Origin: Salipiger profundus
GTDB lineage: Bacteria; Pseudomonadota; Alphaproteobacteria; Rhodobacterales; Rhodobacteraceae
Assembly: GCF_001969385.1 (NCBI RefSeq)
Contig: NZ_CP014796.1
Span: 310,001-374,000 of the forward strand
Direction: 5' to 3'
DNA length: 64,000 nt
This document shows, piece after piece, positions 16,049 through 24,669 of this stretch (the stretch's first letter is position 1; each line of letters starts with the position of its first letter). The translations under genes were made by a program, and so were the position numbers. The notes beneath the pieces are model-generated. The model had not been told where the DNA came from, did no database searches, and saw only the letters and a list, made by a program, of their open reading frames with translations.

Positions 16049-16825
16049 TCAGAGCCGGCCGGTGCGCCCCTCGAAGGCCTCCAGCGTCACGCCCGCGCCG
16101 GTCAGCGCATCGCGCACCGCGCGGGCGATCAGCAGCGCCGTGCGGCCGTCCCCATGCAGGCAGATCGTGTCGGTCGCCGCCGGGATGTGCTTGCCGCTTT
16201 CGGTGATGATCGCCCCCGCCTGCACCATCTCGACCATGCGCCGCGCCGCCACCTCGGGCTCGTGGATCACCGCGCCGGGCTGCGACCGGTCGACCAGCGT
16301 CGCGTCGTCGTTGTAGGCCCGGTCGGCGAAGATCTCGCCTGCCCAGCGGCACCCCAGCGCCTCGACCGCCCGCTGCTGCGCGGTCTCGGCCAGCACCATG
16401 ACGATGATGTCGGGATCGACCGACAGCGCCCCCTCGTAGGCCGCCTGCGCCAGTGCCGCGTCCTCGGCGCAGGTGTTGGCGAGCGCGCCGTGCAGCTTCA
16501 GGTGCCGCACCTTGCCCCCCGCCGCCTGCGCCATCGCGCGCGCCGCGCCCAGCTGGTAGGCCACGAGGTTGCGCAGGCTGTCCGCCGGAAGCTGCATCCG
16601 CCGCCGCCCGAAGCCCTGCAGGTCGGGGTAGCCCGGATGCGCGCCGATGCCAGTGCCGGTCTCGACCGCCAGCTTCATGGTGCCCGCCATGACGTCCCAG
16701 TCGCCAGCGTGGAAGCCGCAGGCGATATTCGCCGAGGTGATGACATCGAGCAGGTCCTCGTCCTGCCCCATGACCCAGGGCCCGAAACTTTCGCCCATGT
16801 CCGCGTTGAGATCGACCGATGTCAT
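16049..16825 (-). CDS. pxpA: 5-oxoprolinase subunit PxpA (LamB/YcsF family)
   Basis: 258 residues. The family signature is complete: SVDLNADMGESFGPW at the start, ITSANIACGFHAGD(WDVM), GIGAHPGYPDLQGFGRR, and later LKLHGAL, EIFADRAYNDDATLV and ICLHGDG. PxpABC cleaves 5-oxo-L-proline (pyroglutamate), a spontaneous glutamine breakdown product, to glutamate using ATP. Last gene of the minus-strand operon pxpB-pxpC-pxpA, nine bases after pxpC. Confidence 0.93.
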   Translation of the reverse strand: MTSVDLNADMGESFGPWVMGQDEDLLDVITSANIACGFHAGDWDVMAGTMKLAVETGTGIGAHPGYPDLQGFGRRRMQLPADSLRNLVAYQLGAARAMAQAAGGKVRHLKLHGALANTCAEDAALAQAAYEGALSVDPDIIVMVLAETAQQRAVEALGCRWAGEIFADRAYNDDATLVDRSQPGAVIHEPEVAARRMVEMVQAGAIITESGKHIPAATDTICLHGDGRTALLIARAVRDALTGAGVTLEAFEGRTGRL

Positions 16826-16834
16826 GCGTGTCTC

Positions 16835-17848
16835 CTAGTGATCGTGATGGTCGCCGCTGGAAAATCCGCTGACCAGCTTGTGGGTAAGAAGGTCCGGCAC
16901 GTCCGCCGGGTGGCGCACCACCGGCTGCACCCGGCGCGGCAGTTCGCCGAGATGACGCCGAAAGACCGCCTCGACCGCAAGAGCCGCGTCGAGCGCCAGC
17001 CACTCGAAGCGCAACCGCGCCCCGGCCGGCGCCTGCGCGATGCGCGGCAGGTCGGCGGGGATGACGGTGGCGAGCCGCGGGTAGCCGCCGGTGGTCTGGC
17101 ACTCGGCCATCAGCACGAAGGGCGCGCCGTCGCCGGTCATCTGGATGTCACCGGGCGAGATCACCTCGGAGACGACGGAAAGTCCGCACTCGACCCCGTA
17201 GCCCGCGCCGTCGGGGGTGAGCTTCACGCCCATGCGGTTGGCCCGGGCATCGCGGACGAATACCTCGCTGCCGAAACGCTCGCGCTGCGCGGCCGGAAAG
17301 AGCCCGGTCTGCAGGCTTTCGACCACCCGTAGCGTGCCGCCCGAGAACCGGTCCTCGACCGGCAGCTTCAGCCCGGTCTCGCCGCCTGTGTCCGCGGCTA
17401 CCGCCAGCCGGTCGCCGGCCTCGACCGCGCGGCCCAGCCCGGCCGTGAGATGCGCCGACCCGGCGCCGAGGATTTCCGGTGGCGCGAAGCCGCCGCCCAC
17501 GTGCAGGTACCCATAGGCCCCCGAGGTCGCGGGCCCGATCTCGAGCCGCGCGCCCGCCGGCAGCAGGTGCGAGGCGTGCCAGGTCAGCGGCGCGCCTTCG
17601 AGCGTCGCGCGCATCGGCGCCCCGGTGAGCGCGATGCGCATGTCGCAGGTCGCCTCGAAAAGCCCGCCGACACCACCCATCTCGAGCGCCACCGCCGGCC
17701 CCTGGCCCAGCAGCGCCGCACCCTCAGCGAGCGCCAGCCGATCCATCGCTCCCCCGCGCGACAACCCCTGAGTGATCCAGCCCGGACGGCCCGCGTCCTG
17801 CAGCGTCAGCGCCGGTCCGGCACGGTGCACGACCAGCTCCCGGCTCAT
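16835..17848 (-). CDS. pxpC: 5-oxoprolinase subunit PxpC (biotin-dependent carboxyltransferase-like)
   Basis: 337 residues of the KipA/AHS2 fold. Landmarks: the N-terminal TLQDAGRPGWITQGLSRGGAMDRLAL, ALEMGGVGG, AYGYLHVGGGFAPPEILGAGSA, and the C-terminal MTGDGAPFVLMAECQTTGGYPRLATVIPADLPRIAQ. ATG at 17848 overlaps the pxpB stop by four bases; an alternative ATG five codons upstream lacks support. The His-rich last residues (GDHHDH) are unusual for the family but short. Works with PxpB as the kinase/activation half of pyroglutamate hydrolysis. Confidence 0.92.
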   Translation of the reverse strand: MSRELVVHRAGPALTLQDAGRPGWITQGLSRGGAMDRLALAEGAALLGQGPAVALEMGGVGGLFEATCDMRIALTGAPMRATLEGAPLTWHASHLLPAGARLEIGPATSGAYGYLHVGGGFAPPEILGAGSAHLTAGLGRAVEAGDRLAVAADTGGETGLKLPVEDRFSGGTLRVVESLQTGLFPAAQRERFGSEVFVRDARANRMGVKLTPDGAGYGVECGLSVVSEVISPGDIQMTGDGAPFVLMAECQTTGGYPRLATVIPADLPRIAQAPAGARLRFEWLALDAALAVEAVFRRHLGELPRRVQPVVRHPADVPDLLTHKLVSGFSSGDHHDH

Positions 17849-18585
17849 GCCAGCGCCTCCCACCGCGCGCCACCGTCGAGCGTGTCGACCATCCGTTCGA
17901 ATTCTTCTTCCGAAACCGCCGGGAACTCCACCTCGTCCCCCGGCGCCAGCAGGAACGGTCGCTCATGGCCCATGCGGAACAGGGGCGCCGCGGTCTGCCC
18001 GACATGGCGCCAGCCCGTCGGCGCGGTCACCGAAAAGATCACCAGCTGCCGGATCGCGAGCACCAGCGCCCCCTTCGGCACCTTCGGCGTCAGCGCCTGC
18101 TGGCGGGGGATATCCCAGGCCTCTGGCAGCTCCCCGAGATAAGGCTGACCGGGCGCGAACCCCAGCGCCGTCACCCGCACCCGGGCCTCCGACAACGAGC
18201 GCCGCGCCGCCGCCTCCGACATCCCGGCCGCCTCCGCGGCCTCGCCCAGTTGCGGCGCAAGACGGCCGCCGTAGACCGTTGGAATCCGATGCAGCCGCCG
18301 CCCGCCCGGCAGCTCCGCCGCCAGCCAGTCGCGCCCGTCCAGCATCTGCCGCAGCCGCGCCTCGAGATCCGCATGCGACAGGTGCAACGGATCGAAGCGC
18401 AGGTAGCAGGACACCAGCGACGACGACGTCTCCTCGACACCGTCGAGCCCCGCGCGCGCGACCTCGGCGCGAAAGGCGATGGCGGCACGGTTGGCAGGCT
18501 CGCTCAGCCGGTCGCCGAAGCTCACCAGCATCCCGTCGATGCCCGCGGTGCGAATGATCGGAAAGCCCGGCATGTCCAGTGGCAT
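17845..18585 (-). CDS. pxpB: 5-oxoprolinase subunit PxpB (KipI/AHS1 family)
   Basis: 246 residues. Start ATG at 18585 has GGGGA upstream; an in-frame ATG four codons later is possible. Conserved parts: GIDGMLVSFGDRLSEPANRAAIAF, TSSSLVSCYLRFDPL, then RIPTVYGG, LGFAPGQPYLGELPEAWDIPRQ and GWRHVGQTAAPLFRM, the usual VGPSPRGWxxLGRT-type region. First gene of the pxp operon; the 240-bp upstream region contains the repeat array at 18661-18798. Confidence 0.9.
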   Translation of the reverse strand: MPLDMPGFPIIRTAGIDGMLVSFGDRLSEPANRAAIAFRAEVARAGLDGVEETSSSLVSCYLRFDPLHLSHADLEARLRQMLDGRDWLAAELPGGRRLHRIPTVYGGRLAPQLGEAAEAAGMSEAAARRSLSEARVRVTALGFAPGQPYLGELPEAWDIPRQQALTPKVPKGALVLAIRQLVIFSVTAPTGWRHVGQTAAPLFRMGHERPFLLAPGDEVEFPAVSEEEFERMVDTLDGGARWEALA

Positions 18586-18660
18586 CAAACCGTCCCCAGC
18601 ATCAGGAATTGCATGAACGACAAGGAACCGCAGACCGCCCGCAACCGCAAGCACCCCTGG

Positions 18661-18798
18661 CTTCTTCGGTTGGAAAATACCTCGGGGTGAATGCCGCCAA
18701 CGGCGGCAGAGGGGCAGCGCCCCTCCCCCCGGCGCCGCCAAAGGCGGCGCAAATCCCCTACCACGGCGCCGCCACAGGCGGCGCAAATCCTCTGCCCC
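18661..18798 (+). repeat. Dispersed intergenic hairpin repeat, copy C, with 34-bp tandem tail
   Basis: Head CTTCTTCGGTTGG, AAAATACC, TCGGGGTGAAT; first hairpin GCCGCC-AAC-GGCGGC; second hairpin AGGGGC-AGC-GCCCCT (to 18730). Then two near-identical 34-bp units (18731-18764 and 18765-18798), each with an 8-bp hairpin GCGCCGCC/GGCGGCGC and AAATCC. A further stem CGTCGCC/GGCGACG follows at about 18801-18818, just past the 3' end of the minus-strand PLP-enzyme gene. Lies between pxpB (5' end) and that gene. Confidence 0.85.
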
Positions 18799-18827
18799 CA
18801 GCGTCGCCAGGGGCGACGGCCCATGCC

Positions 18828-20078
18828 CTAGCCGAGGATCCGCTGCATGGCCGAGAGAAACGCCGCGACCTCGGCTTCCGTGTTGTAGTGACACAGCGAC
18901 ACCCGCACGCAGTCCGACTTGCCGAGCGGCGTCAGCACGTTGCCCGAGTAATGGTCGGCCTTGCGCGTGTGCACCCGGATGCCCTGGTCGGCCAGCGCCC
19001 GCACCAGCTCCGCCGAGGCGTGGCCGTCGGCCCAGAAGCTCACCAGACCCTCACGCGCCGGGTTGTCGATGCCGCCGACGACGCCGACTCCCGGCATCTC
19101 CGCCAGTCCCGGCAGGTTGCCGGTGCCGTGCAGCATGGCCTGCGTCAGCCGCGCCTCGTGTTCGTGGATCGCGCGGCCCGCTGCCTCGATCCGTGCACGC
19201 GGCTCGGTCGCGTCCGAGACCTCGCCGCCGAGCCATTCGAAATACTCCACGACATCCGAGAAGGTCGCGTAGGCGCCGGTGTCGCGGGTGCCGAGCTCCC
19301 AGCTGCCTTCGGGGGCGCCGATCAGCGCGTCGTGGCGCAGCGCGGTCAGCCGGTCCGAGGCCCAGGCCAGCCCGTAGCCGTGCCGCGAGAACACCTTGTA
19401 GGGAGAGATCACGTAGCCGTCGATGTCGCAGGCGGCGATATCGATGCCGCCGTGGCAGGCGTGCTGGATACCGTCGACGATGATCAGCGCCTCGGGCGCC
19501 TTCGCCCGGATCGCCGCCGCGATGGCGGGCACGTCCATGCCCATGCCGGTGACCGGCGAGGTGTGCAGGATGGTGGCCACCGCCACGTCCTCGGTGACCT
19601 CGGCGGCATAGGACTCGGCACTGACGGTGCCGGTGGCGTCGTCATGGGCGATCAGCACGTGCCGCTTTCCGGAGACGTCCGCCCAGCGGGCGCAGGCACT
19701 GCGCGAGGCCGGGTGCTCTACGGTCGAGCCCAGCACCGTGCCGCCGGCGCTGCCGAGACAGGCGTCGGCGATCAGCCGGAACAGCAGCTCGGTGCCGCTC
19801 TCGCCGACGAAGACCTTGCCGCCGGGCGCATTCAGGAACAGCGCCGCGTCTTCCCGCGCCTTGGCGATGATCTCGCCGAGCGCCGCCGAGGCGGCATTGT
19901 CACGCCCCTGGTTGTCGGGAATCGCCGCGAAGCGGGCCGAGGTCTCGACCACCGACTTCAGCGTCAGCGCCCCGCCCGCGTTCTCGAAAAAGACGCGCGG
20001 GCCGGTAAAGGGGCAATCCTCGACATGGGCAAAGCGCGAACGGATGTCCTCGAGCAGATCGGGCGTGATGGCGGTCAA
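18828..20078 (-). CDS. Class V aminotransferase / cysteine desulfurase-like PLP enzyme
   Basis: 416 residues from a TTG start. The frame runs further upstream but only as the antisense of yacG; TTG is preceded by AGAGGA at nine bases and overlaps the yacG stop (TTGA), the coupling seen throughout this operon. Fold type I features: GGALTLKSVVETSARF, FVGESGTELLFRLIADAC (cofactor ring and phosphate), [58 protein letters not shown] with the Schiff-base Lys in SPYKVF. This places it with the NifS/CsdA-like class V group; no catalytic Cys loop typical of sulfur transfer is obvious, so substrate remains open. Confidence 0.82.
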   Translation of the reverse strand: MTAITPDLLEDIRSRFAHVEDCPFTGPRVFFENAGGALTLKSVVETSARFAAIPDNQGRDNAASAALGEIIAKAREDAALFLNAPGGKVFVGESGTELLFRLIADACLGSAGGTVLGSTVEHPASRSACARWADVSGKRHVLIAHDDATGTVSAESYAAEVTEDVAVATILHTSPVTGMGMDVPAIAAAIRAKAPEALIIVDGIQHACHGGIDIAACDIDGYVISPYKVFSRHGYGLAWASDRLTALRHDALIGAPEGSWELGTRDTGAYATFSDVVEYFEWLGGEVSDATEPRARIEAAGRAIHEHEARLTQAMLHGTGNLPGLAEMPGVGVVGGIDNPAREGLVSFWADGHASAELVRALADQGIRVHTRKADHYSGNVLTPLGKSDCVRVSLCHYNTEAEVAAFLSAMQRILG

Positions 20079-20263
20079 TGTCTGGTTTCCTCTTGCCTTG
20101 CGCGTTCCGCCGCCTCGATCGCTTCCTCGATGTCCTCGGGGTCGGTCGACGGCACGGCGTAGCTGCCCGACACCCACTTCGCGAGATCGATGTCGGCGCA
20201 GCGTTTCGAGCAGAACGGGCGGTATTTCTTGTCCGTGGGTTTGGCGCAGATCGGACAGCTCAT
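20075..20263 (-). CDS. yacG: DNA gyrase inhibitor / zinc-binding protein YacG
   Basis: 62 residues, the normal size. Four zinc-ligand cysteines in the order CPIC (residues 3-6) and FCSKRC (18-22), then DLAKWVSGSYAVPS and an acidic helical tail. YacG binds and inhibits the GyrB subunit in E. coli. Overlaps the rng-like gene by four bases upstream and the PLP-enzyme TTG start downstream. Confidence 0.92.
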   Translation of the reverse strand: MSCPICAKPTDKKYRPFCSKRCADIDLAKWVSGSYAVPSTDPEDIEEAIEAAERARQEETRH

Positions 20264-21276
20264 GTCAGCACCTCCCGCAGCGGCACGCGCTCGCGCTTGC
20301 GCTGCAATTCGATGAGGCCAAGCTGGGTCCAGCCGGCCAGCACCGTTTCGGTCGCATCCTGCTTGAGCGCGGCGCGCAGCACCTGCTCCATCTGGCGGCG
20401 GTCCTTCTTCGGCGCCGGCGCCGGATCGACGAGGATCTGCCCGCCGAGCCCGCGCAGCCGAAGCTGACGCGGCAGCTCGCGCAGCGCCGACATGTTCGCC
20501 TTGAGCCCTGCCGCGGGCGAGGTGTCGTTGCCGGTGTTGACGTCGACGGCGACCAGCGCCCGCGTGGGCTCGATGCACATCGACCCGCCGCCCGAAAGCG
20601 GCACGACCGGCGTGCGGAGCGCCTCGATCATGTCGTGCACGTCGTGGCGCTCGAAGCTGCCGGGCTCGGCATCGAGCTCGCCCTTGCCCCACTCGCGCCA
20701 GGCCAGCTCTTGCGGGCCGTCGCCCTCGACCAGCAGCTCGGCCTCGCCGGCGGTGTCGGCCGTGACCTTGGCCGCGAGATCGGCCATCGCGGCGATGTCC
20801 TCGGCGATGTCATCGGCATCGGCCTCGGCGCAGGAAGACCGCAGGATGAGCCCGTTGTCGCCCTCCATCACCTCGTGCGCGATGCCCAGAAGCTCGTCGC
20901 GCAGGTCGTCGTCCTTGATCTGGCGCGACACGTTGATGCCCGGCGCGCCGGGGGTGACGATGGCGTAGCGCGACTTGAAGAGAAGCCGCGTGGTGACCGG
21001 GATCGCCTTGCCCGGCTCGGCGAAGCCGGTGACCTGCACCAGCAGACGGTCGCCCGGCGCGAGCCCCTTGACCTGCCGCAGGAAGGCGTTGCCGTCGGGC
21101 GTGGTCAGGAACATGCCGCCCTGCCCCTTCACCGGGCGCAGCGCCACGGCGCGGTAGATGGTGCCCGGGCGCGGATGGTCGCTGTCGACGAGCAGATCCT
21201 GCAGCTGACCGTCGACGATCAGCGCGGCGGCCTCGGCCTCGCCCAGCGTGTCGAGTGCGATGGTGCGGCCCTTCAT
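20260..21276 (-). CDS. Ribonuclease E/G family protein, short form
   Basis: 338 residues against about 490 for RNase G. It begins with a compact S1-like part ([29 protein letters not shown]..., LLVQVTGF...[11 protein letters not shown]), then the [17 protein letters not shown] region, and the catalytic core with both metal-binding Asp residues ([12 protein letters not shown] and [10 protein letters not shown]). The zinc-link CPxC and the C-terminal dimer domain are absent, as in other short alphaproteobacterial members. It would cut or trim structured RNA. Sits between maf and yacG with four-base overlaps on both sides. Confidence 0.88.
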   Translation of the reverse strand: MKGRTIALDTLGEAEAAALIVDGQLQDLLVDSDHPRPGTIYRAVALRPVKGQGGMFLTTPDGNAFLRQVKGLAPGDRLLVQVTGFAEPGKAIPVTTRLLFKSRYAIVTPGAPGINVSRQIKDDDLRDELLGIAHEVMEGDNGLILRSSCAEADADDIAEDIAAMADLAAKVTADTAGEAELLVEGDGPQELAWREWGKGELDAEPGSFERHDVHDMIEALRTPVVPLSGGGSMCIEPTRALVAVDVNTGNDTSPAAGLKANMSALRELPRQLRLRGLGGQILVDPAPAPKKDRRQMEQVLRAALKQDATETVLAGWTQLGLIELQRKRERVPLREVLT

Positions 21277-21851
21277 GGCGCGTCTCCGTAAAGCGGGTAG
21301 CCGGCAGCCTGCAACAGCCCGGCGGTTTCGGCCAGCGGCAGGCCCACGACGGCCGAGAAGCTGCCGTTGATCCATGGAATGAAGGCGCCGGCGGCGCCCT
21401 GGATGCCGTAGCCACCGGCCTTGCCGTGCCAGTCGCCGCTCTGCAGATAGGCGTTCAGCTCCTCGTTCGAGAGCGACTTCATCTTCACCTGCGTGACGAC
21501 GTCGCGCTCCCAGATCCGGTCACCGCGTTTCACGGCGACGGCGGTCACCACCCGGTGGCGACGGCCCGAGAGCTTGGTGAGGAAGACCGCGGCCTCTTTC
21601 TCGTCGGCGGGCTTGCCGAGAATCCGGCGCCCCAGCGCGACGGTGGTGTCGGCGCAGAGCACGACCTCGTCGTCGGCGCAGGGAATCGCCTGCGCCTTCT
21701 CGCGCGCGATGCGCACGCAATAAGGGCGCGGCAGTTCGCCGTCGCGAGGGTCTTCGTCGATGTCGGGGGGCCGCACGTCCGACGGCACGAGCCCGAGCTG
21801 CGCGAGAAGCTCACGCCGGCGCGGGCTGCCGGAGCCGAGGACGAGTTTCAT
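21273..21851 (-). CDS. Maf-family nucleoside triphosphate pyrophosphatase
   Basis: 192 residues from [16 protein letters not shown], the invariant Maf N-terminus (S-x-S-P-R-R). Other conserved elements: [34 protein letters not shown] with the catalytic Asp, and [36 protein letters not shown]. Maf proteins hydrolyse modified or non-canonical pyrimidine NTPs and affect septum formation. Overlaps the RNase gene by four bases and follows infA by 66 bp. Confidence 0.92.
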   Translation of the reverse strand: MKLVLGSGSPRRRELLAQLGLVPSDVRPPDIDEDPRDGELPRPYCVRIAREKAQAIPCADDEVVLCADTTVALGRRILGKPADEKEAAVFLTKLSGRRHRVVTAVAVKRGDRIWERDVVTQVKMKSLSNEELNAYLQSGDWHGKAGGYGIQGAAGAFIPWINGSFSAVVGLPLAETAGLLQAAGYPLYGDAP

Positions 21852-21917
21852 GCGAGGGCCCATGCGGGAGCCGTCCGCGAAGCGGTCGCTGCCATGCTGG
21901 TCAGGCCCATGCGGTGC

Positions 21918-22136
21918 TTACTTGAAGCGATAGTTGATCCGACCCTTGGTCAGGTCGTAGGGGGTCATTTCCACCTGGACGCGGTCGCCTGCGAGAACCC
22001 GGATACGGTTCTTGCGCATCTTGCCTGCCGTGTGCGCGATGATTTCATGGCCGTTCTCGAGTTCGACCCGGAAAGTCGCGTTCGGCAGGAGTTCCTTAAC
22101 GACGCCGGGGAATTCGAGAATGTCTTCCTTGGCCAT
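21918..22136 (-). CDS. infA: Translation initiation factor IF-1
   Basis: 72 residues, a single S1/OB domain and the universal IF-1 sequence: [67 protein letters not shown] with end NYRFK. It starts after GGAGT and lies between the nitrilase and maf genes. A heavily expressed housekeeping gene, probably with its own promoter in the 95-bp gap upstream. Confidence 0.97.
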   Translation of the reverse strand: MAKEDILEFPGVVKELLPNATFRVELENGHEIIAHTAGKMRKNRIRVLAGDRVQVEMTPYDLTKGRINYRFK

Positions 22137-22230
22137 GGTCACTCCTGTGTTCGCCGTTCCGCAAGAGTCCGCGGAACGGGCACACATATGCGCCCAATCC
22201 GCGCGCTTTTCAAGGGCGCATATCCCGAAA

Positions 22231-23115
22231 TCACGAAAGGGGCCGCAAGACGGCGGGGCTGTCACGCCCGGCCTGCTCCGCCCAGTGGCTGCGGTTGAGC
22301 ACGACACCATCCTTGCGAACCCGCGCCACCGCGTCAAGGTCCAGCTCGGCGATGGTCCAGCCGGGCTGGTTCATGCGGCCCTGCGCCAGAACGCCGTCGG
22401 CGGGAAAGCCGGTGTCCGGCGGGCCGAAGATCCCGCCCATGCCGCAGTTGGTGTCCACCGCCTCGGACCAGTCGCAGTCGCCCACGGTCGAGGCCATGAC
22501 GGTCACGCACTGCTGTTCGAGCGCCCGCGCCATCGCGCCGATGCGCACGCGGTTGTAGCCGTGCGCCGCCTCGGTGCAGGAGGGTACGAGGATGAGGTCC
22601 GCCTCCGTCATCGCACGCGCGAGAAGCGGGTATTCGCTGTCGTAGCAGATGAGGATGCCGATCCTGCCGAGCGCGGTGTCGAAGAGCGCGAGCGGCCCGC
22701 CGCCCACGACGCCCCAGTCCTCGCGCTCGAAGCGGGTCATGATCTGCTTGTCCTGCACGCCCATCGCACCGGAGGGGGCGAAGAGCCTTGCGCGGTTGAC
22801 CGGGCGCGCCCCGAGGTCCGGATCGAAGACCGGCGCCGAGGCCGCGAGGATGTGCACCCCGTGCCGCTTCGCAAGCTCGGCGTGCAGCGCGTCGACCTGC
22901 GGGATCCGCTCGGAGACCGCGTGCAGCGAGGCCTCGAGATCCCCGGCGGCGGCGCGGCCGGCAAGCGTTGCCAGCTCCATCGCGCCGTACTCGGGAAAGA
23001 CCAGCAGGTCGGCGCCCTGCCCGGCCGCGTCCTCGACCCAGGCGGTGAGCTTTGCGACATAGGCGTCCCAGCTGTCGAGGAAGTCCATGCGGTAAGCGGC
23101 GGCGGCAAGTTTCAT
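22231..23115 (-). CDS. Carbon-nitrogen hydrolase (nitrilase superfamily)
   Basis: 294 residues. The Glu-Lys-Cys triad is visible: LLVFPEYGA (Glu42), VQDKQIM (Lys123) and LICYDSEYP (Cys157). Shape and motifs resemble amidase branches of the superfamily ([32 protein letters not shown]), acting on a linear amide rather than a true nitrile; substrate unknown. It is preceded on its strand by a repeat copy (23141-23187), which separates it from the acetyltransferase gene. Confidence 0.88.
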   Translation of the reverse strand: MKLAAAAYRMDFLDSWDAYVAKLTAWVEDAAGQGADLLVFPEYGAMELATLAGRAAAGDLEASLHAVSERIPQVDALHAELAKRHGVHILAASAPVFDPDLGARPVNRARLFAPSGAMGVQDKQIMTRFEREDWGVVGGGPLALFDTALGRIGILICYDSEYPLLARAMTEADLILVPSCTEAAHGYNRVRIGAMARALEQQCVTVMASTVGDCDWSEAVDTNCGMGGIFGPPDTGFPADGVLAQGRMNQPGWTIAELDLDAVARVRKDGVVLNRSHWAEQAGRDSPAVLRPLS

Positions 23116-23140
23116 GGCGGCGGTCCTTTGGTTGCAGCAG

Positions 23141-23187
23141 GACCGGGGCGCTGCCCCGGACCCCGGGATATTTCGGGCCAGAAGAAG
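23141..23187 (-). repeat. Dispersed intergenic hairpin repeat, copy D (short, inverted)
   Basis: Read on the minus strand: CTTCTTCTGGCCC, GAAATATCCC, GGGG, then a 7-bp hairpin CCGGGGC/GCCCCGG. The first, variable hairpin of the other copies is missing, so this is the shortest version. It lies in the 107-bp gap between two minus-strand genes. Confidence 0.8.
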
Positions 23188-23222
23188 TCTCTGGCAAGGG
23201 AGTGGCCGTGACCGGCGCGCGC

Positions 23223-23825
23223 CTAGCGCGGCGCGCGATCCCGGTCGAGCGGACGGATCCAGAATTGCAGGGCATGGTCGGTCTCGGCCGGCTGGTCGAT
23301 GTCCTTCCAGCGGAAATGCGCGATGGCGCCGTCGAGCGGCGCGTAGCCGCGCTTGCGCCAGAAGGCGTCGAGCGGACGATAGCCCTGCGGGCGAAGGGGG
23401 TGATCCCCGGGGCGCTGCACTCCGCAGAAGGCCGAGTGGCGACGCCCGAGTGCGCGGGCATGGGCTTCGCGCAGGTCGAAGAAGCGGTGCCCGATGCCCT
23501 GTCCGCGATAGCCCGGCAGCAGCACGGATTCGGCGCAGTAGAAGACCTGGTCGAGCGCGAGGCCGGTGCCTTCGAAGGCGGCGGCGAAATCCTCGGCGTG
23601 ATCCTCCATCGGGGTTCCCGTGGCGGCGCCGACCAGCGTGTCGCCGTCGAAGGCGCCGACCAGCACTGCGCCGGGGCTGTCGCGGTAGGTCTGCAGGTAG
23701 TCGCGCTCGTAGCCGAGGTCGCCGTCGTAGAGGTAGGGCCAGTCGCGGAAGACCGCGATGCGCAGCCGCGCCACGTCGTCGAGCGCGGCGTCGAGCGCCG
23801 CGCCGGTCAGCACCTCGACCCGCAT
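23223..23825 (-). CDS. GNAT-family N-acetyltransferase
   Basis: 200 residues from the ATG; a GTG one codon earlier overlaps the preceding stop (GTGA) and is an equal candidate. The acetyl-CoA loop is seen as SVLLPGYRGQGIGHRFFDLREAHARALG (about 103-130; R-G-Q-G-I-G). Preceded by DDVARLRIAVFRDWPYLYDGDLGYERDYLQTYRDSPGAVLVGAFDGDTLVGAATG. The Tyr-rich N-terminal part resembles a subfamily of unknown substrate. Coupled to the NTF2-like gene upstream. Confidence 0.85.
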   Translation of the reverse strand: MRVEVLTGAALDAALDDVARLRIAVFRDWPYLYDGDLGYERDYLQTYRDSPGAVLVGAFDGDTLVGAATGTPMEDHAEDFAAAFEGTGLALDQVFYCAESVLLPGYRGQGIGHRFFDLREAHARALGRRHSAFCGVQRPGDHPLRPQGYRPLDAFWRKRGYAPLDGAIAHFRWKDIDQPAETDHALQFWIRPLDRDRAPR

Positions 23826-24223
23826 CACGAGACCTGCCGGATCCAGTCCGCGAGGTTGTAGTAGGTCACGATCCGGGTGATCCGGCCATCCTTCAGCGAG
23901 AAGAACGAGCCTGCCGGCAGCCGGTATCCCTGCCCGCGCGCCTCGGGGAGGCCCGCGTCGCTGTTGAGGTAGACGCCGTTGACGAGGTATTCCGCCGCCG
24001 CGCGTGTGCCGCCCTCGGCCTCGAAGAGTACCATCTCGGTCAGGGTCTCGTCGTAGCAGTGGGACATGTGGGCGCAGAACTCGGCGAACCTGACCTTGCC
24101 GATCCGCACCTGCCCCTCGTTGACATGATGCGCCACGTCGGCGTCGAGACAGGCCAGCATGGCCTCGGTATCATTGGCATTGAAGGCGTCGAAATAGCGT
24201 TTGATGACGTCGGTGGCGCTCAT
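23825..24223 (-). CDS. SnoaL/NTF2-like (ketosteroid isomerase-related) protein
   Basis: 132 residues from MSATDVIKRYFDAFNANDTEAMLACLDADVAHHVNEGQ. The cone-shaped alpha+beta fold is suggested by the paired N-terminal helices, the VxHxVNEG strand, and the C-terminal strands YRLPAGSFFSLKDGRITRIVTYYNLADWI. The pocket residues vary widely in this superfamily and give no substrate. An upstream ATG four codons earlier overlaps the phosphatase gene more deeply and is less likely. Overlaps the phosphatase gene by four bases. Confidence 0.82.
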   Translation of the reverse strand: MSATDVIKRYFDAFNANDTEAMLACLDADVAHHVNEGQVRIGKVRFAEFCAHMSHCYDETLTEMVLFEAEGGTRAAAEYLVNGVYLNSDAGLPEARGQGYRLPAGSFFSLKDGRITRIVTYYNLADWIRQVS

Positions 24224-24666
24224 GTGTCTCCCCATCGGCTCTTGAGTTTTTCCATGATCTGGTCGCGGGTCTGGCGGTAGGCGTTGAGCTTCGTCTCGCG
24301 CGTTTCGCCCAGGCCCGTCGGGTCCATGATCGGCCAGTATTCCACCTTGAGGTGGTAGAAGCGCGTGAGCTCCAGCGCCGCGCGCTGCGAGGCGGGCGAC
24401 ATCGCGACGATCAGGTCGAAGCCCGACAGCGCCTCGCCCATCTCCTCGAGTTCCTCGAAGCTGCGCGAGCGGTGCTTGTCGAGCTCGACGCCGATCTCGC
24501 GGCAGACCGCGATGGCGAAGCCGTCGATGTCGAGATCGTTCACCACGCCCACCGACTGCACGTAGCTGTCGAAGCCGTAGAGCTTCTTCATGATGCCCTC
24601 GGCCATGGGCGAGCGCACCGCGTTGTGATCGCAGCAGAACAGCACCGACTGCGGCAGGTCCGCCAC
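24220..24666 (-). CDS. Low-molecular-weight protein tyrosine phosphatase / arsenate reductase-like protein
   Basis: 148 residues from a GTG start three bases after the UPF0262 stop. The P-loop is CDHNAVRS (C-x5-R-S; nucleophile Cys12, Arg18) and IMDPTGLGETRETK supplies the general-acid Asp of the family (D-P). Unlike the DPY/DPW of classical tyrosine phosphatases, the loop reads MDPTG, which is common in this conserved alphaproteobacterial group. No ars genes are near, so arsenate reduction is not supported by context. Confidence 0.85.
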   Translation of the reverse strand: MADLPQSVLFCCDHNAVRSPMAEGIMKKLYGFDSYVQSVGVVNDLDIDGFAIAVCREIGVELDKHRSRSFEELEEMGEALSGFDLIVAMSPASQRAALELTRFYHLKVEYWPIMDPTGLGETRETKLNAYRQTRDQIMEKLKSRWGDT

Positions 24667-24669
24667 GCC

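Noticed and set aside
24220..24666. Arsenate reductase of an ars operon
   Set aside because: The phosphatase P-loop fits, but no arsenic transporter or ArsR lies nearby and the gene sits in the conserved hisD neighbourhood.
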